Part shown: positions 8,906 through 16,745 of the stretch, piece after piece
Layout of the letters: each line of letters begins with the position of its first letter
Numbering within the stretch: position 1 is the stretch's first letter
Source of the DNA: Mesorhizobium sp.
Lineage (GTDB): Bacteria > Pseudomonadota > Alphaproteobacteria > Rhizobiales > Rhizobiaceae
NCBI RefSeq assembly: GCF_024509055.1
Contig: NZ_JANINM010000299.1
Span: 1-35,246 of the forward strand
Reading direction: 5' to 3'
Length of the DNA: 35,246 nt
Notes under the pieces: generated by a model
The model's input: only the letters and a program-made list of their open reading frames with translations
What the model was told of the DNA's origin: nothing
The model's database searches: none
Position numbers and translations under genes: made by a program

Positions 8906-10153
8906 ATGGCACTGTTGGGCACGATGATCAAGACCCTGATGGCGGCGCTCATGCTTGCCACGCTGGCTTGGCCGGCCGGGGCTGCGACCTTCTCGATGAA
9001 GCGCGGCCTCAACCTCGACCAGTGGACCACGTGGACCGGCGAGGAGAAGTGGAACGATCCGAAGGCCATCCTGCCTTATCCGGAATGGCGGAAATTCCTC
9101 AACGAGGACGACCTCAAGGCGCTTAAATCGGCCGGGTTCGACTTCCTGCGCATGCCTGTCGATCCCTCGCCTTTCCTGTCCGACAAGACGCTTCCGCTCC
9201 GCGAGGACCTTTACGCCAGCGTGCTGGACTCGGCCCGCATGATCAACCGCGCCGGCCTGAAGGTCATTGTCGACCTGCACCTGATCCCGGCCGGCGGCAG
9301 CCGCAAGATTGGCATGAGCGAGGTGATGGACGATCCAGCGACTTTCGACGCCTATGTCGAAGTGGTGCGCAAGATGGCGCGCACGCTGGCCGCCGAGGAT
9401 CCCGACCGGGTCGCGTTCGAACTGATGAACGAGCCGATCCTCGACTGCGATGGCGCCGGCACCAATCTCTGGCCCGACCGCCAGAAGAAGCTGTTCGCTG
9501 CCGCGCGCGCCTCCGCCACCAGGCTGACCCTCATCCTCACCGGCGGCTGTTACTCGAATGCGGAGTCGCTGGCGAAGGTCGACCCGAAGACGATCCCCGA
9601 TGACAACATCATCTGGACCTTCCATTCCTACGACCCGTTCCTGCTGACGCATCAGGGCGCGACCTGGGCCGGCGATTTCATTCCTTATGTCACCGGCCTG
9701 CCCTATCCGCTGACCGCGGTGCCGCGCGCCGAGCTCGACGCGGCGCTCGACACGATCCGCGACAGGATCAGGGCCAAGGCGCCATGGACGCGCCGCGGAG
9801 GCCTGCTCGCCTATCTCGACGAGCAGGCGGCGAACCTGGACAGCCCCGAAAAGCTGCTCGCGGCCATGGACGCGCCGTTCAAGACGGTCGAGGCCTGGGC
9901 CAGGACCAATGGCGTCGAGCCAGAAAACATCACACTTGGCGAGTTCGGCATGATCCGCCAGGAATACGGCAACCCCTATGTGATGCCTGGAGAATACCGG
10001 GCCGCCTACGTCAAGGACATGATCGCCCGCGCCGAGGCGCACGGCTTCTCCTGGTCTGTGTGGGGCTATGGCGGCGCCTTCGGCATCGTCGACGCCTTCG
10101 ACGGCAAGAAGGCGGAGCCCGACGTGATGAACATGATCAGGGCGCTGCACTAA
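8906..10153 (+). CDS. Secreted glycoside hydrolase family 5 (cellulase-like) protein
   Basis: Likely an exported beta-glucanase-type hydrolase. The 415-aa product has an N-terminal signal peptide (MAALMLATLAWPAGA). GH5 hallmarks follow: GLNLDQW near the start, FLRMPVD, VIVDLHL, the acid/base Glu in FELMNEP, HSYDPF, and the nucleophile Glu in LGEFGMI, ending with WSVWGYGG. Both catalytic glutamates are present, so it should be active. ATG 8906 has GGGA upstream; ATG 8924 is an alternative. Substrate cannot be read from sequence: cellulose, mixed glucan or a self-made exopolysaccharide are all possible. It is divergent from ybgC and convergent with the phosphoesterase gene. Confidence 0.85.
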   Translation: MALLGTMIKTLMAALMLATLAWPAGAATFSMKRGLNLDQWTTWTGEEKWNDPKAILPYPEWRKFLNEDDLKALKSAGFDFLRMPVDPSPFLSDKTLPLREDLYASVLDSARMINRAGLKVIVDLHLIPAGGSRKIGMSEVMDDPATFDAYVEVVRKMARTLAAEDPDRVAFELMNEPILDCDGAGTNLWPDRQKKLFAAARASATRLTLILTGGCYSNAESLAKVDPKTIPDDNIIWTFHSYDPFLLTHQGATWAGDFIPYVTGLPYPLTAVPRAELDAALDTIRDRIRAKAPWTRRGGLLAYLDEQAANLDSPEKLLAAMDAPFKTVEAWARTNGVEPENITLGEFGMIRQEYGNPYVMPGEYRAAYVKDMIARAEAHGFSWSVWGYGGAFGIVDAFDGKKAEPDVMNMIRALH

Positions 10154-10194
10154 GCATGTCGCAAGTACGCTTCGGACGCACGCGCCTTCAGCGT

Positions 10195-11097
10195 TCAGCC
10201 AAGATCGATCTGCAGGATTTCCGGGCGCACACCGAGACGCACCGGAACGATGCTGAAACCGAGCCCGCCGGAAACGATGAGGTTGCGGTCGTTCTCGACG
10301 ACGTGACCGTAGGCGAAACGATTGCCGTAGGCGGATGGCACGACCGGAGAATAGCCGAACAGCCGAACCTGTCCGCCATGTGTGTGCCCGGACAGCGTCA
10401 AGGAGACCCGTCCCGGCACTTTCGTGAAGATATCGGGCTCATGCGCCAGCAGGATGATCGGCGCGTCATCGTTTGCCTTCGCCAGGGTGCCGCCGAGATC
10501 GTCGAAACCCTGGAAGCTGTCGCGGCCCTTGGCCTTGTTCGGCAGCAGCGCGAGCTGGTCGGCAAGCCCGGCGATCCAGAAGCCATGTCCGTCCTTTTCG
10601 AGGCGCACGACGTCGTTCTCCAGCACGGGAATGCCGGCATGCTCGAGCGCCTTGCGCGATATTGTCGGCCCGGCCTCCGCGAGCTGGGCCTGGATATCGG
10701 TCCACCAATCGTGGTTGCCGAGGATGGACAGGACGCCGAGCGGGGCCTTCAGTCCGGAGAGCGCCCTGGCCCATTCGGCGGGATGCACCCATCCCGTGAC
10801 GATGCGGGTAGCGGCCGTAAAGTCGCCAAGCAGGACGATGAGGTCCGGCTGCAGCGCATTGGCCTGCTCGACCAGCGAGGCGATCCGTTCCGGCGTCATC
10901 CAGGGCTGGCAGGCATGGATGTCGGCCAGCGCCACGACACGCAGCTTGAGCCCCGCCGGCCAATGCGGTGGTGTCAAGGCATAGCGCTTCACATGGGTTA
11001 GCAGCATCGGCTCGATGCCCACCGCATAGGCGCCGAGCGACACCATGGCGAAGAAAGAGCCGCTGACGAGGCGCAGGAAACCACGTCTGGTGATCAT
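10195..11097 (-). CDS. Exported calcineurin-like metallophosphoesterase (YkuE/YaeI type)
   Basis: The 300-aa product has all metal-binding blocks of the family: ADIHAC, LLGDF, LGNHDWW, LLAHEPD and LSGHTHGGQVR. The N-terminus reads MITRRGFLRLVSG followed by a hydrophobic stretch, which fits a twin-arginine or N-terminal anchor signal, as in YkuE proteins that are placed outside the cytoplasmic membrane. The substrate is unknown; relatives have been linked to lipid or UDP-linked phosphoesters. It sits between the GH5 gene (convergent, 41-base gap) and ruvB (same strand, 138-base gap). Confidence 0.9.
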   Translation of the reverse strand: MITRRGFLRLVSGSFFAMVSLGAYAVGIEPMLLTHVKRYALTPPHWPAGLKLRVVALADIHACQPWMTPERIASLVEQANALQPDLIVLLGDFTAATRIVTGWVHPAEWARALSGLKAPLGVLSILGNHDWWTDIQAQLAEAGPTISRKALEHAGIPVLENDVVRLEKDGHGFWIAGLADQLALLPNKAKGRDSFQGFDDLGGTLAKANDDAPIILLAHEPDIFTKVPGRVSLTLSGHTHGGQVRLFGYSPVVPSAYGNRFAYGHVVENDRNLIVSGGLGFSIVPVRLGVRPEILQIDLG

Positions 11098-11235
11098 CGA
11101 TAGGCCGGCCCCGGGGATAACGGTTGCATTGTGCAGGACTGCGTTAGAGCCGGCAATTGCGCCCGCACCTTGGCTGAGGTGGGGAGATTTCGCGCAGACT
11201 AACGCTTGTCGCTCCCGCCTACGAACAAATGTCCG

Positions 11236-12273
11236 TTACTCTTCCTGGAACAGGCCGATCTGCTGTTGGGCGAGATCCTTTGGCGCATCGAGGCCAAGAT
11301 GCCGCCAGGCGTTGGCGGCCAGCACGCGGCCGCGCGGCGTACGTTGGATGAAGCCTTGCTGGATCAGATAGGGTTCGATGATGTCCTCGATCGCGTCGCG
11401 CGGCTCCGAAAGCCCTGCCGCGATCGTCTCGATCCCGACTGGCCCGCCCCCGAAATTGCGGGCGATCATGGAGAGATAGCGGCGGTCGAGTGCATCGAGG
11501 CCTAGCCCATCCACTTCCAGCCTGGTCAACGCCTCATCGGCGATACGCTTGTCGACATGCGCGGCGCCGGCGACGCTGGCGAAGTCGCGCACCCGGCGCA
11601 GCAGCCGCCCGGCGATGCGCGGCGTGCCGCGCGCACGCCGCGCGATCTCCACAGCTCCATCGTCACCGAGCGGCATCTGCAGGATGCGGGCGCCGCGGCG
11701 CACGATCAGCTCCAGCTCCTCGACGGTGTAGAAATTGAGTCTGACCGGGATACCGAAACGGTCGCGCAGCGGATTGGTCAGCAATCCGAGCCGGGTTGTG
11801 GCGGCGACCAGCGTGAAGCGGGCAAGGTCGATCTTGACCGACCGCGCCGCCGGCCCCTCGCCGATGATGAGGTCGAGCTGGAAATCCTCCATCGCCGGAT
11901 AGAGGATTTCCTCGACCGCCGGATTGAGCCGATGGATCTCGTCGATGAAGAGCACGTCGCGCTCCTCGAGATTGGTGAGCAGCGCGGCCAGATCGCCCGC
12001 CTTGGCGATGACCGGCCCTGAGGTCGAGCGGAAATTGACACCGAGCTCGCGCGCCATGATCTGCGCCAGCGTGGTCTTGCCGAGACCCGGTGGGCCGACG
12101 AACAACACATGGTCCAGCGCCTCGCCACGGCCCTTGGCGGCATCGATGAAGACCTTGAGGTTGGCGCGCGCCGCCGCCTGGCCGACGAATTCGTCGAGCG
12201 ACTGCGGCCGCAAGGACTGGTCGGCATCCTCGCCGCGCTTGTCGGGAGCAATGAGACGGGGCGAAAGGCTCAT
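11236..12273 (-). CDS. ruvB: Holliday junction branch-migration ATPase RuvB
   Basis: Motor of the RuvABC resolvasome. The 345-aa product has [11 protein letters not shown] near the start, Walker A GPPGLGKT at residues 60-67, Walker [10 protein letters not shown], sensor 1 in the [10 protein letters not shown] region, and the C-terminal winged helix with [15 protein letters not shown]. It follows ruvA by 43 bases on the same strand, in the standard ruvC-ruvA-ruvB order. Assignment is certain. Confidence 0.98.
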   Translation of the reverse strand: MSLSPRLIAPDKRGEDADQSLRPQSLDEFVGQAAARANLKVFIDAAKGRGEALDHVLFVGPPGLGKTTLAQIMARELGVNFRSTSGPVIAKAGDLAALLTNLEERDVLFIDEIHRLNPAVEEILYPAMEDFQLDLIIGEGPAARSVKIDLARFTLVAATTRLGLLTNPLRDRFGIPVRLNFYTVEELELIVRRGARILQMPLGDDGAVEIARRARGTPRIAGRLLRRVRDFASVAGAAHVDKRIADEALTRLEVDGLGLDALDRRYLSMIARNFGGGPVGIETIAAGLSEPRDAIEDIIEPYLIQQGFIQRTPRGRVLAANAWRHLGLDAPKDLAQQQIGLFQEE

Positions 12274-12316
12274 GCGGCCTTCCTTGCATATGGCCCGCGG
12301 CAGGACAAGCGCGGCC

Positions 12317-12937
12317 TCACCGCGCCAGTTCCTTCAGCCCGAAACGGATCAGCTTCGACGCATCGGCTCCCTCGCCGGCCGATTTCAGTGCCGCCGCTAC
12401 CGCATTGGCGGCGATGTCCCGTGAATAGCCGAGATTGACCAGAGCCGAGACCGCATCGGTGATCGGCGCCGGGGCAACCCCTTCACCGATCTCCTGCTTG
12501 AGGCCGATCGTGCCGGTTGCCGCTCCCGCGTAAGCCGGCGCCTTTGTCCGCAATTCGTTGATGATGCGCTCGGCCACCTTCTTGCCGACGCCGGGCGCGC
12601 GCGAGACCATGGCGATGTCGCGCAGCGCGATCGCATTTGCGAGCTCGGCCGGCGCCAGCGTCGAAAGCACCGCCAGCGCCACCTTGGCGCCGACGCCCTG
12701 CACATTGTTCATCAGGAGGCGGAACCATTCGCGCTCCAGCGCCGTCTGGAAGCCGTAGAGCCGGATCATGTCCTCGCGCACATAGGTGTCGATGAACAGC
12801 ACGACCGCTTCGCCGGGCGACGGCAGCGATGCCAGCGTGCGCGCCGAGCAATGCGCGACATAGCCGACGCCATGCACGTCGACGAGGCAGGTATCCTCGT
12901 CGATCTCGTCCAGCGTGCCTTTGAGCTTGCCGATCAT
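12317..12937 (-). CDS. ruvA: Holliday junction DNA-binding protein RuvA
   Basis: Tetrameric junction-binding partner of RuvB. The 206-aa product starts [12 protein letters not shown], the usual RuvA N-terminus. It has an OB-fold domain, helix-hairpin-helix motifs ([32 protein letters not shown]) and a C-terminal RuvB-binding domain ([16 protein letters not shown]). The frame is open further upstream, but ATG 12937 is preceded by AAGGGGAAAG at good spacing. It lies 10 bases after ruvC. Confidence 0.97.
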   Translation of the reverse strand: MIGKLKGTLDEIDEDTCLVDVHGVGYVAHCSARTLASLPSPGEAVVLFIDTYVREDMIRLYGFQTALEREWFRLLMNNVQGVGAKVALAVLSTLAPAELANAIALRDIAMVSRAPGVGKKVAERIINELRTKAPAYAGAATGTIGLKQEIGEGVAPAPITDAVSALVNLGYSRDIAANAVAAALKSAGEGADASKLIRFGLKELAR

Positions 12938-12947
12938 GGCTTTCCCC

Positions 12948-13457
12948 TTACGCCAGCATCGCCATCCGATAGGCGGCGCTCTGGCGATGATGCGCATGGC
13001 AGATAGCGATGGCCAGCGCGTCGGCCGCGTCGTCGGTCTCGAACACCGCCTTCGGCATCAGCACCTTCACCATCATGTGGATCTGCTTCTTGTCGCCGTG
13101 GCCGACGCCGATCACCGCTTTCTTGACAGTATTGGGAGCATATTCGGCAACCACCAGCCCGGCGCGCGCCGGCACCAGCATGGCGATGCCGCGCGCCTGG
13201 CCGAGCTTCAGCGTCGCCGTCGCATCCTTGTTGACGAAGGTCTGCTCGACCGCCGCCTCGTGCGGCATGGCCTGGTGCAAAACCTCGGCCAGCCCGTCGT
13301 GCAACTGGCAAAGCCGCGTCGCGAGCGACGCCTCGCCGTCAGAATGCACGGTGCCCGAGGCGACGAAGCGCAGCGAGTTGCCGAGGCTCTCGATGATGCC
13401 CCAGCCGGTGCGCCTCAGTCCCGGATCGATGCCGATGATGCGAATCGCTTCCCCCAT
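12948..13457 (-). CDS. ruvC: Crossover junction endodeoxyribonuclease RuvC
   Basis: Resolves Holliday junctions by paired nicks. The 169-aa product keeps the four acidic catalytic residues: D11 in GIDPG, E71 in VEQTF, and D143 and D146 in [10 protein letters not shown]. It is the first gene of ruvCAB. A GTTC-N7-GCTG element resembling the alphaproteobacterial LexA box lies 33-47 bases upstream. Confidence 0.97.
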   Translation of the reverse strand: MGEAIRIIGIDPGLRRTGWGIIESLGNSLRFVASGTVHSDGEASLATRLCQLHDGLAEVLHQAMPHEAAVEQTFVNKDATATLKLGQARGIAMLVPARAGLVVAEYAPNTVKKAVIGVGHGDKKQIHMMVKVLMPKAVFETDDAADALAIAICHAHHRQSAAYRMAMLA

Positions 13458-13489
13458 GCGCCAAGTCTAGCCTTGATGCATCGGGATGC

Positions 13490-13504
13490 CAGCAAAATGT
13501 GAAC
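13490..13504 (-). promoter_or_regulatory. Possible LexA (SOS) box upstream of ruvC
   Basis: On the minus strand the sequence is GTTC, seven A/T-rich bases, GCTG. The alphaproteobacterial LexA consensus is GTTC-N7-GTTC, so the left half is perfect and the right half matches in two of four positions. Position and the SOS role of ruv genes favour it, but the imperfect half makes this tentative. Confidence 0.35.
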
Positions 13505-13554
13505 AAACCAGAAACGGCGCCTCGGGATGCAGCCGGCTGGTTCGAGCAGGCGGA

Positions 13555-14085
13555 TCAGCCGCGCGCGAAGGCCGTGTTCAACAGGCTGATCTGGTCGGAA
13601 ACCGGATTGGCGCGTCGGCCGTCGGAATATGGACCGCTCATGGCGCCGCCATAAATCTCTTCGTCCATGCGTCGCACCAGCGACTGCAGGCGCAGCGACC
13701 GGTTGACGAGGTCCAGGAACTCCTTCGGCAACTCGTTCCAGCCGAGCGCCTCGTCATGGGCGGACGCCGTGTCGAGACGCACTTTGGATTTTTCGGACGC
13801 AACCTGGTCGCGGGTCATCTCGCCGGAATTGGCCGCACGCTGCAGAAGCAGCCAGGACGCGACCTGCATCAGCCTTGTGGTCAGCCGCATCGATTCCGCT
13901 GCGTAGAGCGTGGCCGCCGTGCGCGACAGCTTCTTGGCCTCGAGCCTGCCTTTGCCGTCGAGATATTCGGCCGCCTGCTCAACCAGCCCCATGCCCTCTT
14001 GATAGAGCGGCTTGAAGGATTGGGAGAAAACCCGGCGCTCCGCTAGCTTAATGGTTTTCGCGCTGCCCTTCGAAGGCTCGTTCAT
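13555..14085 (-). CDS. rcdA: RcdA-like regulator of CtrA degradation (DUF1465)
   Basis: The 176-aa product matches what I know of the DUF1465 family, almost confined to alphaproteobacteria. Its landmarks are FSQSFKPLYQEGMGLVEQAA, YLDGKGRLEAKKLSR, ESMRLTTRLMQVASWLLLQR and GEMTRDQVASEKSKVRL. Caulobacter RcdA is an adaptor that helps ClpXP degrade the cell-cycle regulator CtrA. ATG 14085 is chosen with AGGGGCG upstream; a GTG six codons earlier is the alternative. A perfect CtrA box, an inverted repeat and a GANTC site lie within 140 bases upstream. It follows the ruvCAB operon's 5' end by 97 bases. Family assignment is firm; the CtrA role in this organism is inferred. Confidence 0.88.
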   Translation of the reverse strand: MNEPSKGSAKTIKLAERRVFSQSFKPLYQEGMGLVEQAAEYLDGKGRLEAKKLSRTAATLYAAESMRLTTRLMQVASWLLLQRAANSGEMTRDQVASEKSKVRLDTASAHDEALGWNELPKEFLDLVNRSLRLQSLVRRMDEEIYGGAMSGPYSDGRRANPVSDQISLLNTAFARG

Positions 14086-14114
14086 GGAAATACGCCCCTG
14101 CACTGCCGCAAGCC

Positions 14115-14119
14115 GATTC
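14115..14119. promoter_or_regulatory. GANTC (CcrM methylation) site upstream of rcdA
   Basis: GATTC about 30 bases upstream of the rcdA start. CcrM methylates GANTC in alphaproteobacteria and can tie promoter activity to the replication cycle. A single 5-base site can arise by chance. Confidence 0.3.
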
Positions 14120-14174
14120 GGTATTTTTAGTTTTTACCGATACGCCCCGCACCCTAAACAACTGAGGCTTGAAA

Positions 14175-14206
14175 ATGCGCTTCGACGCCCATGAAGGCAA
14201 GCGCAT
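14175..14206. repeat. Perfect 8-bp inverted repeat upstream of rcdA
   Basis: ATGCGCTT (14175-14182) and AAGCGCAT (14199-14206) are perfect complements separated by 16 bases. The element sits two bases from the CtrA box at 14209-14223 and 90 bases upstream of rcdA, so it may be an operator or a leader hairpin. Confidence 0.4.
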
Positions 14207-14208
14207 GT

Positions 14209-14223
14209 TTAACAAACGGTTAA
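14209..14223. promoter_or_regulatory. Perfect CtrA box between rcdA and the small RNA
   Basis: TTAA-CAAACGG-TTAA followed by C: an exact match to the CtrA consensus TTAA-N7-TTAA(C). It is 124 bases upstream of the rcdA ATG and 38 bases past the small-RNA 3' end, which places it as a candidate rcdA control site. Binding is inferred. Confidence 0.65.
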
Positions 14224-14260
14224 CGCCGGCCCCTCCATTCCCGCCGGCCAGCCTCCAGAC

Positions 14261-14288
14261 AAAAAAAGAGCCGCGGATAAGGCGGCTC
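14261..14288 (-). terminator. Rho-independent terminator of the small RNA
   Basis: Stem 14268-14274 with 14282-14288 (GAGCCGC/GCGGCTC), 7-base loop, followed on the minus strand by seven consecutive T (14267-14261). No protein-coding gene ends near it, which is the main clue that a short transcript ends here. Confidence 0.85.
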
Positions 14289-14358
14289 TCAGGAGTTTAA
14301 CAGGGAGGCGTCAAACAAAGTGGCTCCAACCACTCGGTAAGAATCCAGAAAACTGGAT
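14261..14358 (-). ncRNA. Probable ~100-nt trans-acting small RNA with CCUCCC loop
   Basis: Four successive hairpins can be drawn on the minus strand. (1) AUCCAG-UUUU-CUGGAU, 14358-14343. (2) AGUGG-loop UUGGAG-CCACU, 14334-14319. (3) GUUUGA-loop CGCCUCCCUG-UUAAAC, 14316-14295. (4) A terminator GAGCCGC-7 nt-GCGGCUC followed by seven U, ending at 14261. The third loop exposes CCUCCC, which can pair with Shine-Dalgarno sequences. A TACTAT -10 box (14368-14363) and a perfect CtrA box in the -35 position fix the likely start near 14357. No open frame fits. Size and order-wide conservation of such RNAs recall EcpR1 of Sinorhizobium, but I cannot confirm homology. Confidence 0.7.
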
Positions 14359-14362
14359 GTGG

Positions 14363-14397
14363 ATAGTAAACACCTGTAAAGCTTAATGAAGCCTTAA
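14363..14397 (-). promoter_or_regulatory. CtrA-type promoter of the small RNA
   Basis: A perfect CtrA box, TTAA-N7-TTAA, at 14383-14397 (flanked by C on the plus strand as in the full consensus TTAAC), lies 14 bases upstream of TACTAT (14368-14363, minus strand). No good sigma-70 -35 hexamer is present, and the box occupies that position, as in known CtrA-activated promoters. Predicted start near 14357. Confidence 0.6.
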
Positions 14398-14398
14398 C

Positions 14399-14737
14399 GA
14401 CGCCTCGAATTTTCAACCGAAACGGCTTTGCTGTGCCGTAACAGGACAGCAGCCTCGTCGCACGGGATCGCTTCAGGTCCTCCAGATGGCCGGCAGGCGA
14501 TGAAGGCGAAGAGCAGCATGCCGGCGTAGAACCCCATCGAGGATATGCCGAGCACGGATTCTATCGCTAGATTGCCGGCAAGCAGCACGGATCAGTCGCT
14601 GCCATCCGCCGCCATCTGAAACACAGCCCTGCTTTTCGCGACATCGTTCCGAAACAGGCGTCACGCTAAACGCCCGCTCCTCTTGAGGCCGGCATAAATC
14701 GCGCGGCCGTAAATCAGAAAAATCCAGGAGCAGAACC
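14399..14737. other. Intergenic stretch without a convincing gene
   Basis: About 340 bases between the small-RNA promoter and the DUF2269 gene. A 64-codon GTG-started frame on the minus strand (14588-14394) has a hydrophobic segment (MGFYAGMLLFAFIAC) but no ribosome-binding site and a tail running into the CtrA box. I do not call it. A sequence AGGAGC at the right end is the ribosome-binding site of the next gene. Confidence 0.4.
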
Positions 14738-15289
14738 ATGGACTGGTATTCGGTCGTCAAATTCCTTCACGTCGTCTCGGCCACCTTGTGGGTTGGCGGC
14801 GGTTTCGTCCTTTTCCTGCTCGGCGTGATTGCCGAACGTGCGGGCAACATCGAGGAAAAACTGCAGGCGATGCGCGCCACCGGCAAGCTCGGCGACCGCT
14901 TCTTCGCGCCGATGTCGATGCTGACCTTGATCTTCGGCCTGGTCATGTGCGGCTTCTGGGTCGGCTTTTCCGAACTGTGGATCGGCATCGGCCTTGTCGG
15001 CTACGCCGCGACCTTCTCGATCGGCATGCTGGTCTTCAAGCCGACCGGTGCGCGGATGGGCGCCATGATCGCCAGGGAAGGTGTAACGCCGGCCGTTCTG
15101 GCAGTCGGCCAGCGCATGATGTGCTGGGCGCGCTTCGATTATGCCGTGATGCTGGTGATCATCGCCGACATGGTGCTGAAGCCGACCTTGCACGACATCG
15201 GCACTCTGGCTGGCATGGTGATGGTCGTCGCCCTCGGCGTCGCGCTCGCCTTTGGCGGCCGCCGTCAAATGGCGCCTAGCGCCGCCTGA
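14738..15289 (+). CDS. DUF2269-like integral membrane protein
   Basis: The 183-aa product has four predicted membrane segments: VVKFLHVVSATLWVGGGFVL, MLTLIFGLVMCGFWVG through WIGIGLVGYAATFSIG, YAVMLVIIADMVLK and AGMVMVVALGVALAFGG. An early membrane histidine in the LHVVSATLWVGG motif is typical of DUF2269 and related heme- or copper-linked membrane families. Function is unknown. AGGAGC lies 8 bases before the ATG. It stands alone between rcdA and a convergent TauE gene. Confidence 0.75.
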   Translation: MDWYSVVKFLHVVSATLWVGGGFVLFLLGVIAERAGNIEEKLQAMRATGKLGDRFFAPMSMLTLIFGLVMCGFWVGFSELWIGIGLVGYAATFSIGMLVFKPTGARMGAMIAREGVTPAVLAVGQRMMCWARFDYAVMLVIIADMVLKPTLHDIGTLAGMVMVVALGVALAFGGRRQMAPSAA

Positions 15290-15293
15290 ACAC

Positions 15294-15323
15294 TGACGCG
15301 AGCGGCCAGCTCGGCCGCCGTCA
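15294..15323. terminator. Possible hairpin between convergent genes
   Basis: TGACG-CGA-GCGGCC, loop AGCTC, GGCCGC-CGTCA: an 11-bp stem with a 3-base bulge, located exactly between two convergent stop codons and including the stop of the TauE gene. It lacks a T tract, so an intrinsic terminator is uncertain. Confidence 0.35.
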
Positions 15324-16091
15324 CATCAGGCCGGCAATGCCGTCCCAGACCAGCTTGGCCGCGACCACGGCCACGGTCGCATAGGTGAACGGATAAAACA
15401 CTTCCGGCCGCATGCGGCGCACCAGCCAGGCGCCGGCGATGGTGGAGAGCGGCGCCAATGGCATCAGCACGGCGGACGCGGTCAGGTTTGCCGCGTCGAA
15501 CTGGCCAAGCGCGAAATAGGGCACGAGCTTCAGCGCGTTGGTGGCGGCGAAGAAGATCGCCGCCGTGCCCGAAAGCACCTTCGGGTCGAGCCGGATCGGC
15601 AGCGCGTAGACCTGGAAAGGCGGGCCGCCGACATGGGCGACAAAGCTGGTGAAGCCGGCGACCGTGCCCCAGAAGGCGGCGGCGATCCGGTTCGGCTCCG
15701 TCGCGTGGTCGGCGCCATGGCGAAACTGCAGATAGAGCCAGCGCAGCACGAAGATCAGGGCGACCGCGCCGACGATCAGCCGCACCATCTCTTCCGTGAC
15801 GAGGGCGGCTGTCAGCCAGCCGAGGCCGATGCCGATGACGGCGCCCGGCATCATGTCGACCAGCATCTTGCGATCGTAGACGCCCCACCAGGTCCATACC
15901 GAAACGATGTCCATCAGGCACAGTATCGGCAAGAGGATGGCAGCTGCCTGCACCGGCGGAATGGTCAGCGCCATCAGCGGCACGCCGACGAAACCGACGG
16001 CGCCGCCAAAGCCGCCCTTCGACAGGCCGACGAGAATGACCGCCGGAATGGCGGCGGCGTAGAACCACGGATCGCTGAGCAGGCCTGACAT
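15321..16091 (-). CDS. TauE/SafE family sulfite/anion permease
   Basis: Polytopic membrane protein of 256 aa with the N-terminal family motif VGLSKGGFGGAVGFVGVPLM and a second half containing FTSFVAHVGGPPFQVYALP, the repeated Gly-rich element of TauE/SafE transporters. Members export sulfite, sulfonates or other small organic anions; the substrate is not predictable here. The frame runs 49 codons further upstream, but that part is Arg-rich and unlike the family, so ATG 16091 is preferred although its ribosome-binding site is weak. Confidence 0.85.
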   Translation of the reverse strand: MSGLLSDPWFYAAAIPAVILVGLSKGGFGGAVGFVGVPLMALTIPPVQAAAILLPILCLMDIVSVWTWWGVYDRKMLVDMMPGAVIGIGLGWLTAALVTEEMVRLIVGAVALIFVLRWLYLQFRHGADHATEPNRIAAAFWGTVAGFTSFVAHVGGPPFQVYALPIRLDPKVLSGTAAIFFAATNALKLVPYFALGQFDAANLTASAVLMPLAPLSTIAGAWLVRRMRPEVFYPFTYATVAVVAAKLVWDGIAGLM

Positions 16092-16261
16092 CGGATGAGA
16101 AGGGCTGGAGGGTGGGAAGATCGGCAATAGACCACAACGAAAGACGCTGCGATAGCCGAGGCGCCTGTGCACCGATCGGCGCAGCCCGCAAGCACGCGTA
16201 GCAGTTTGCCGCAACGTGGCTGCCCGTGCATAAGTCACCGGCCCAGCACGAGGTCCCGAGA

Positions 16262-16720
16262 ATGAGCGAAATCCAGATCCGCCGCGCCAAGCAAGCCGAT
16301 CTGTCGGCGATCATCGCGATGCTTGCCGACGATGAGCTTGGCAGCGCCCGCGAGGACGCAAGCCTGCCTCTGGCGCAAGCCTACCTGGATGCCTTCGCGG
16401 CCATCGATGCCGATCCGAACCAGTTCCTTGCGGTGATGGCCGACGATGCCGGAATCATAGGCACGCTGCAGATAACCTTTCTCGCAGGACTATCGTTGCG
16501 AGGCGCGCGGCGCGGCCAGATCGAGGCGGTGCGCATCGCGGCCGACCGGCGCGGCGAAAGGCTCGGGCAGCGCCTGTTCGAATGGGCAATCGAAACCTGC
16601 CGTGAGCGCGGTTGCCGGATCGTCCAGTTGACGACCAACAAAACCCGGCTCGATGCGCACCGTTTCTACGACCGGCTCGGCTTCAGGGCCACCCACATCG
16701 GCTACAAGCTGGAGCTTTGA
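16262..16720 (+). CDS. GNAT family N-acetyltransferase
   Basis: The 152-aa product begins with IQIRRAKQADLSAIIAML, the usual beta1-alpha1 of GNAT enzymes. It has motif A with the acetyl-CoA pyrophosphate loop (VRIAADRRGERLGQRLFEWA) and motif B near the end (DAHRFYDRLGFRATHIGYKL). The substrate is unknown. ATG 16262 is chosen because the 12 codons upstream do not look like the family. It is convergent with the methyltransferase gene, 25 bases away. Confidence 0.9.
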   Translation: MSEIQIRRAKQADLSAIIAMLADDELGSAREDASLPLAQAYLDAFAAIDADPNQFLAVMADDAGIIGTLQITFLAGLSLRGARRGQIEAVRIAADRRGERLGQRLFEWAIETCRERGCRIVQLTTNKTRLDAHRFYDRLGFRATHIGYKLEL

Positions 16721-16745
16721 TCGGGCCGGCTGCCGACACTGATCA

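Noticed and set aside
8798..10150. 450-codon minus-strand frame through the GH5 gene
   Set aside because: The opposite strand encodes a complete signal peptide and GH5 catalytic motifs; the antisense frame is rich in His/Arg/Gly with no recognisable domain.
14394..14588. 64-codon GTG-started frame with a hydrophobic segment
   Set aside because: No ribosome-binding site, and its 3' end runs into the CtrA box; kept only as a remote possibility.
14473..14760. 95-codon minus-strand frame over the DUF2269 start
   Set aside because: It overlaps the start of a well-supported plus-strand gene and shows no domain-like features.
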